From the NCBI RefSeq assembly GCF_014650895.1, contig NZ_BMVV01000020.1, positions 79,015 to 143,014 on the forward strand: a DNA stretch of 64,000 nucleotides, in the 5' to 3' direction. The translations under genes and the position numbers were made by a program. Shown here piece after piece: positions 60,887 to 64,000 of this stretch (positions within the stretch are counted from its first letter, which is position 1; each line of letters begins with the position of its first letter). This stretch comes from Streptomyces omiyaensis (GTDB taxonomy: Bacteria; Actinomycetota; Actinomycetes; Streptomycetales; Streptomycetaceae). The notes below the pieces were generated by a model, which was not told the DNA's origin, did no database searches, and saw nothing but the letters and a program-made list of their open reading frames with translations.

Positions 60887-63800
60887 TCAGTTGGTGCCGA
60901 TCTTCGCCAGCAGGTCGACGATCCGGGCCTGGACCTCGGCGCTGTTGGAGCGCTCGGCGAGGAAGAGGACGGTCTCGCCGGAGGACAGCTCCGGCAGCTT
61001 CTCCCCGTCCAGACCGGCCGAGGTGTAGACGACCAGCGGGGTGCGGTTGAGCTGCCCGTTCGCCCGCAGCCAGTCGATGATCCCGGCCCGCCGGCGGCGC
61101 ACCTGCATGAGGTCCATGACCACCAGGTTCGGCCGGGTCCCGCCGGCCAGCGCCACCGCCTCGGTGTCCGTGGCCGCCCGCACCACCTGCATCCCGCGCC
61201 GCTCCAGGGTGGCGGCCAGGGCGTCGGCGATGTGCTCGTTCTCCTCGATGACCAGCACCCGCGAGGGGTGCTGCTCGCTGTCGCGCGGAGCGAGCGCCTT
61301 CAGCAGGACGGCGGGATCGGCGCCGTACGCCTCCTCGCGGCCGGCCTGCCCGAGCCCGGCCGCGAGGAGCACCGGCACCTCGGCGGCGACGGCCGCCTGG
61401 CGCAGCGACTGGAGCGCGGTCCGGGTGATGGGCCCGGTCAGCGGGTCGACGAAGAGCGCGGCCGGGAAGGCGGCGATCTGCGCGTCGACCTCCTCGCGGG
61501 AGTGCACGATCACCGGCCGGTAGCCGCGGTCGCTCAGGGCCTGCTGGGTGGCCACGTCCGGCGCGGGCCAGACGAGCAGCCGGCGCGGGTTGTCGAGCGG
61601 CTCCGGGGGGAGCTCGTCATCGACGGGGAGCGGCGTGGGCCGGTTGACGACCTCGACCGCGCCCCCGGGACCGTCGAGCGGCTCGGGCCCCTCGGCGGAG
61701 CCCTCGGCGGGCGCCCCTATCGCGTAGGCACGCCCGCGCCCCTCGGACCCGGCGGCGGGCACGGCCGCGGCCGGGAGCGGCGCGGGGCCGGCGGCCGGAG
61801 CGGCGGCCGGCAGCGGCGCGGGGGCCGGGGCCGGCGGGTCGATCTCCGGAGGCGTCGCGAGCTTGCGGCGCCGCCCCGAACCGCCCGAGGGCGCGGCGAC
61901 GGGCGTCCCGGCCTGCGCCGGCGGCGCGAAGGGCACGCCCTGGCCGAGCGTGCGCACGCTGAACGCCCGCCCCTGCGTGGAGTCCTTCGGCAGCGGAGCC
62001 GCGGCGGGCGCCGCGCCCGTGTCCGGAGCCGGGGGTGCGGACTGCGCCGGGATCGGCGTCGGCATCGGCAGCTCGGGGGGCAGCGGTACGGATCCGGTGC
62101 CGGTGCCGTTCGCGGGCGTCGCGGTCGGGCCGGGCGCCGGCGGGTCCGCGGGGGCGGCGGGCGTCGCCGCCGGCGGGACGGGCCCGGGGGCGGCGACCGG
62201 CGCCAGGCCGGTGGCCGGGACCGGGCCGGTGGCCGGCGCCTCGGGCTCCGCCGGGACGGGAGCCGGACCGGGCAGGGGCGCCGGACCGGCGAGGGGGACC
62301 GGGCCGGGCCCCGGAAGGGGGTGCGGCTGCGGCGGGGTGTGCCCGGAAGCGCCGGGAAGGTCCCGAACCGCCCGGTGTTCCTCCCCGCGCTCGTCCCTGA
62401 TGCCGGTGCCGGTGCCGGGGACCGTGCCGGTGCTGATGCCGGTGCCGGGGACCGTGCCGGTGCTGACGCCGATGCCGGTGCCGGGGGCCGTGCCTGTGCC
62501 GTGCCCGTCCGCGTCGCGTACGGCCTCCGGCTCCTCGCGGTCGGCGTCGGCGGGCGGCAGCGCGAACGGCGTGCGGGGACCCGCCTCGGCGGCGGCGGCA
62601 CGCTCCTGCGCGGCGGCGAGCGCACGCCGCCGGCGCCCGGTCGGCCGCTCGCCCTCGGCGGGCACGGCGACCGTCCCCTGGGGCGCGGCGGGCAGGGCGG
62701 GGGCCGGCGCGGGCATGCCCGACGGCTCGACGGCGACGCCCTGCGGCGGCACGGCGGCGCCGAGCGCGGGCCGCTCCTGGGCACCCTCGGCGGCGGTCAC
62801 CACCGAGCCCTCGGCGGGACGGCCCCGGCGGCGACCGGTCGGCTCGACGCCGGCGGACTGCTGGGCGGGGATCAGTTCGGCGGGCGGCGCGGCCTCCTCC
62901 GTACGGCCGCGGCGGCGTCCGCCACCGGAGACCGGTACGGCCGGCATCCCGGCATCGCCCCCGGGGAGGACCGGGCCCTCCAGGAACGCGTCGGTGGAGC
63001 CGCGCCGGGCGCGCCGGCGTCCGGAGGCGGCCGCGGTGCCGCCGTCCTCCGGGGCGGAGGCCTGCGCGGGGAGCGCCGCGGGCAGCGCGGGCACGCCGCC
63101 CCCGGGCCCGCCCCGGGCCTCCTCCGGTCCCTTCGAGGGCTCCGGCGCCTTCGCGGACTCCAGCGCCTTCGCGCCCCCGCTCGCGGCCTCCGGCTCGTCG
63201 CGCGGCACGGGCTTCGCCTCGGACGCGGGCACGGTCCCCCGTCCCGCGCCGATCGGCACCTCCAGGACGTACGCCCCACCGCTGGTGCCCGGCACCTCGT
63301 GGGTCTGCACGACTCCGCCGTGCGCCGCCACGATGCCGCGCACGATGGGCCCGTGGACCGGGTCGCCGCCCGCGTAGGGACCGCGGACCTCGATGCGGAC
63401 GACCTCGCCGCGCTGCGCCGCCGCGACCACGATCGTCGAGTCGGCGGGGGCGGTGCCCTGCGCCGAGGCGCGGGTCTTGCCGGTGGCGTCGACACCGGCC
63501 ACGTCGGCGACGAGGTGGGCGAGCGCGGTCGTCAGGCGTCCGGAGTCGACCTCGGCCTCGATCGGCGGCGCGTGCACGGCGAACTGCGCGCGGCCCGGGC
63601 CGATCAGCTCCACGGCGGCGTCGATGCCGCCGGTCACGATCCCGTCGAGCAGCGCGACCTTCCTGTCCAGCTCCTCCTCGCCGGCGTCCAGGCGCTGGTA
63701 GCCGAGGACGTTGTCGACGAGGGTGGTCATCCGGGCGTACCCGGCGACCAGGTGGTGCAGCACCTGGTTGGCCTCGGGCCACAGCTGCACGCCGTCGTCG

Positions 63801-64000
63801 GCGGCGAGCGAACCCAGCTCGGCCCGCAGCTCCTCCAGCGGCCCGCGCAGCGACCCGGCCAGGACGGCGGTCAGCTGGGCGTGCCGGGAGGCCAGGGCCG
63901 CGTACCGCTCCGCCTGCTCCTCGCGCTCGGCGGCGTGCCGCTCGGCCCGGTCGGCGAGTTCGGCGGCGTGCTTCTCGACGAGCTCTTCGTGGGGGCGGCG
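60887..64000 (-). CDS. Large degenerate sensor kinase with tandem C-terminal receiver domains (partial)
   Basis: At least ~1037 residues; the N-terminus lies beyond the window. The visible order is a charged coiled coil (HAAELADRAERHAAERE), a DHp-like helix LAGSLRGPLEELRAEL in which the phospho-acceptor His is missing, a HATPase-like domain (~70-190 from the edge; weak ATP boxes), then ~500 residues of Pro/Ala/Gly low complexity with five GRRR basic motifs. Two receiver domains end the protein: RRLLVWPAPDV... is a pseudo-receiver, and RVLVIEENEHIADAL ... NLVVMDLM ... VVYTSA keeps the Asp but lacks the usual C-terminal Lys. It is probably a scaffold or signalling integrator rather than a normal hybrid kinase. 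Confidence 0.8.
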   Translation of the reverse strand, partial: RRPHEELVEKHAAELADRAERHAAEREEQAERYAALASRHAQLTAVLAGSLRGPLEELRAELGSLAADDGVQLWPEANQVLHHLVAGYARMTTLVDNVLGYQRLDAGEEELDRKVALLDGIVTGGIDAAVELIGPGRAQFAVHAPPIEAEVDSGRLTTALAHLVADVAGVDATGKTRASAQGTAPADSTIVVAAAQRGEVVRIEVRGPYAGGDPVHGPIVRGIVAAHGGVVQTHEVPGTSGGAYVLEVPIGAGRGTVPASEAKPVPRDEPEAASGGAKALESAKAPEPSKGPEEARGGPGGGVPALPAALPAQASAPEDGGTAAASGRRRARRGSTDAFLEGPVLPGGDAGMPAVPVSGGGRRRGRTEEAAPPAELIPAQQSAGVEPTGRRRGRPAEGSVVTAAEGAQERPALGAAVPPQGVAVEPSGMPAPAPALPAAPQGTVAVPAEGERPTGRRRRALAAAQERAAAAEAGPRTPFALPPADADREEPEAVRDADGHGTGTAPGTGIGVSTGTVPGTGISTGTVPGTGTGIRDERGEEHRAVRDLPGASGHTPPQPHPLPGPGPVPLAGPAPLPGPAPVPAEPEAPATGPVPATGLAPVAAPGPVPPAATPAAPADPPAPGPTATPANGTGTGSVPLPPELPMPTPIPAQSAPPAPDTGAAPAAAPLPKDSTQGRAFSVRTLGQGVPFAPPAQAGTPVAAPSGGSGRRRKLATPPEIDPPAPAPAPLPAAAPAAGPAPLPAAAVPAAGSEGRGRAYAIGAPAEGSAEGPEPLDGPGGAVEVVNRPTPLPVDDELPPEPLDNPRRLLVWPAPDVATQQALSDRGYRPVIVHSREEVDAQIAAFPAALFVDPLTGPITRTALQSLRQAAVAAEVPVLLAAGLGQAGREEAYGADPAVLLKALAPRDSEQHPSRVLVIEENEHIADALAATLERRGMQVVRAATDTEAVALAGGTRPNLVVMDLMQVRRRRAGIIDWLRANGQLNRTPLVVYTSAGLDGEKLPELSSGETVLFLAERSNSAEVQARIVDLLAKIGTN

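Overview
The window is a stretch of high-GC actinobacterial chromosome, almost certainly from a Streptomyces. GTG starts are frequent, genes are densely packed with 1-4 bp overlaps, and the gene order (LacI regulator, hisC, cydA-cydB-cydCD, GAF kinase, ... serS, pheA, Dyp peroxidase/copper operon, pepP, SpoIIE-type phosphatase, HtrA, MHYT protein, tRNA-Ser) matches, from memory, the conserved core arm close to oriC in S. coelicolor (about SCO3943 onwards). A perfect parS site and several groups of DnaA boxes fit an origin-proximal position.

Region by region. (1) 1-8.7 kb: a LacI-type regulator, divergent hisC-type aminotransferase, a small cyclophilin-fold protein, then the cytochrome bd oxidase genes cydA and cydB and the fused ABC exporter cydCD, under a perfect Rex operator. 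(2) 8.7-19.3 kb: an orphan GAF histidine kinase, a HAD phosphatase, an F420-type oxidoreductase, a membrane protein, KptA, a MerR regulator, an EphD-like hydrolase/reductase fusion and a coupled M24 peptidase. (3) 19.5-23 kb: a four-gene ABC-2 exporter operon. (4) 23-30 kb: MFS transporter with GntR/FCD regulator, divergent dihydrolipoamide dehydrogenase, a rhomboid-like membrane protein, HAD phosphatase plus serS, and a DnaA-box-rich gap. (5) 30-37.5 kb: pheA and a copper-trafficking operon (membrane protein, YcnI, Sco, PCuAC chaperone, CopC-CopD fusion, DtpA-type Dyp peroxidase). (6) 37.6-51 kb: signalling and housekeeping genes (two RsbW-like ATPases, PepP, GAF-SpoIIE phosphatase, primase-polymerase-like protein, DUF5926/SEC-C, GDPD, HtrA protease, MHYT protein), tRNA-Ser(UGA) and a large repeat-rich hypothetical protein. 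(7) 51.5-61 kb: a macro-domain protein, a small Asn-rich secreted protein, then a tightly overlapping five-gene cluster resembling the steroid side-chain cluster of Mycobacterium (two acyl-CoA dehydrogenases, ChsH2, ChsH1, Ltp2), an ECF sigma factor and an acyl-CoA ligase behind an 18-bp palindromic operator. (8) 60.9 kb to the edge: a large degenerate sensor kinase with tandem receiver domains, cut off by the window.

How the genes work together: Rex couples cytochrome bd expression to NADH/NAD+; the copper operon probably delivers Cu to cytochrome c oxidase and a GlxA-type oxidase outside the membrane; the 53-58 kb cluster should shorten a branched (steroid-like) acyl-CoA by dehydrogenation, hydration and retro-aldol cleavage. 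The most interesting non-coding signals are the parS site built into the cydCD start codon, DnaA boxes at three intergenic sites (the 29.6-30.0 kb one resembling a replication-titrating cluster), the fadD operator palindrome, and a 17-bp minisatellite at 44.9 kb. No CRISPR array, insertion sequence, phage integrase or biosynthetic gene cluster was seen.
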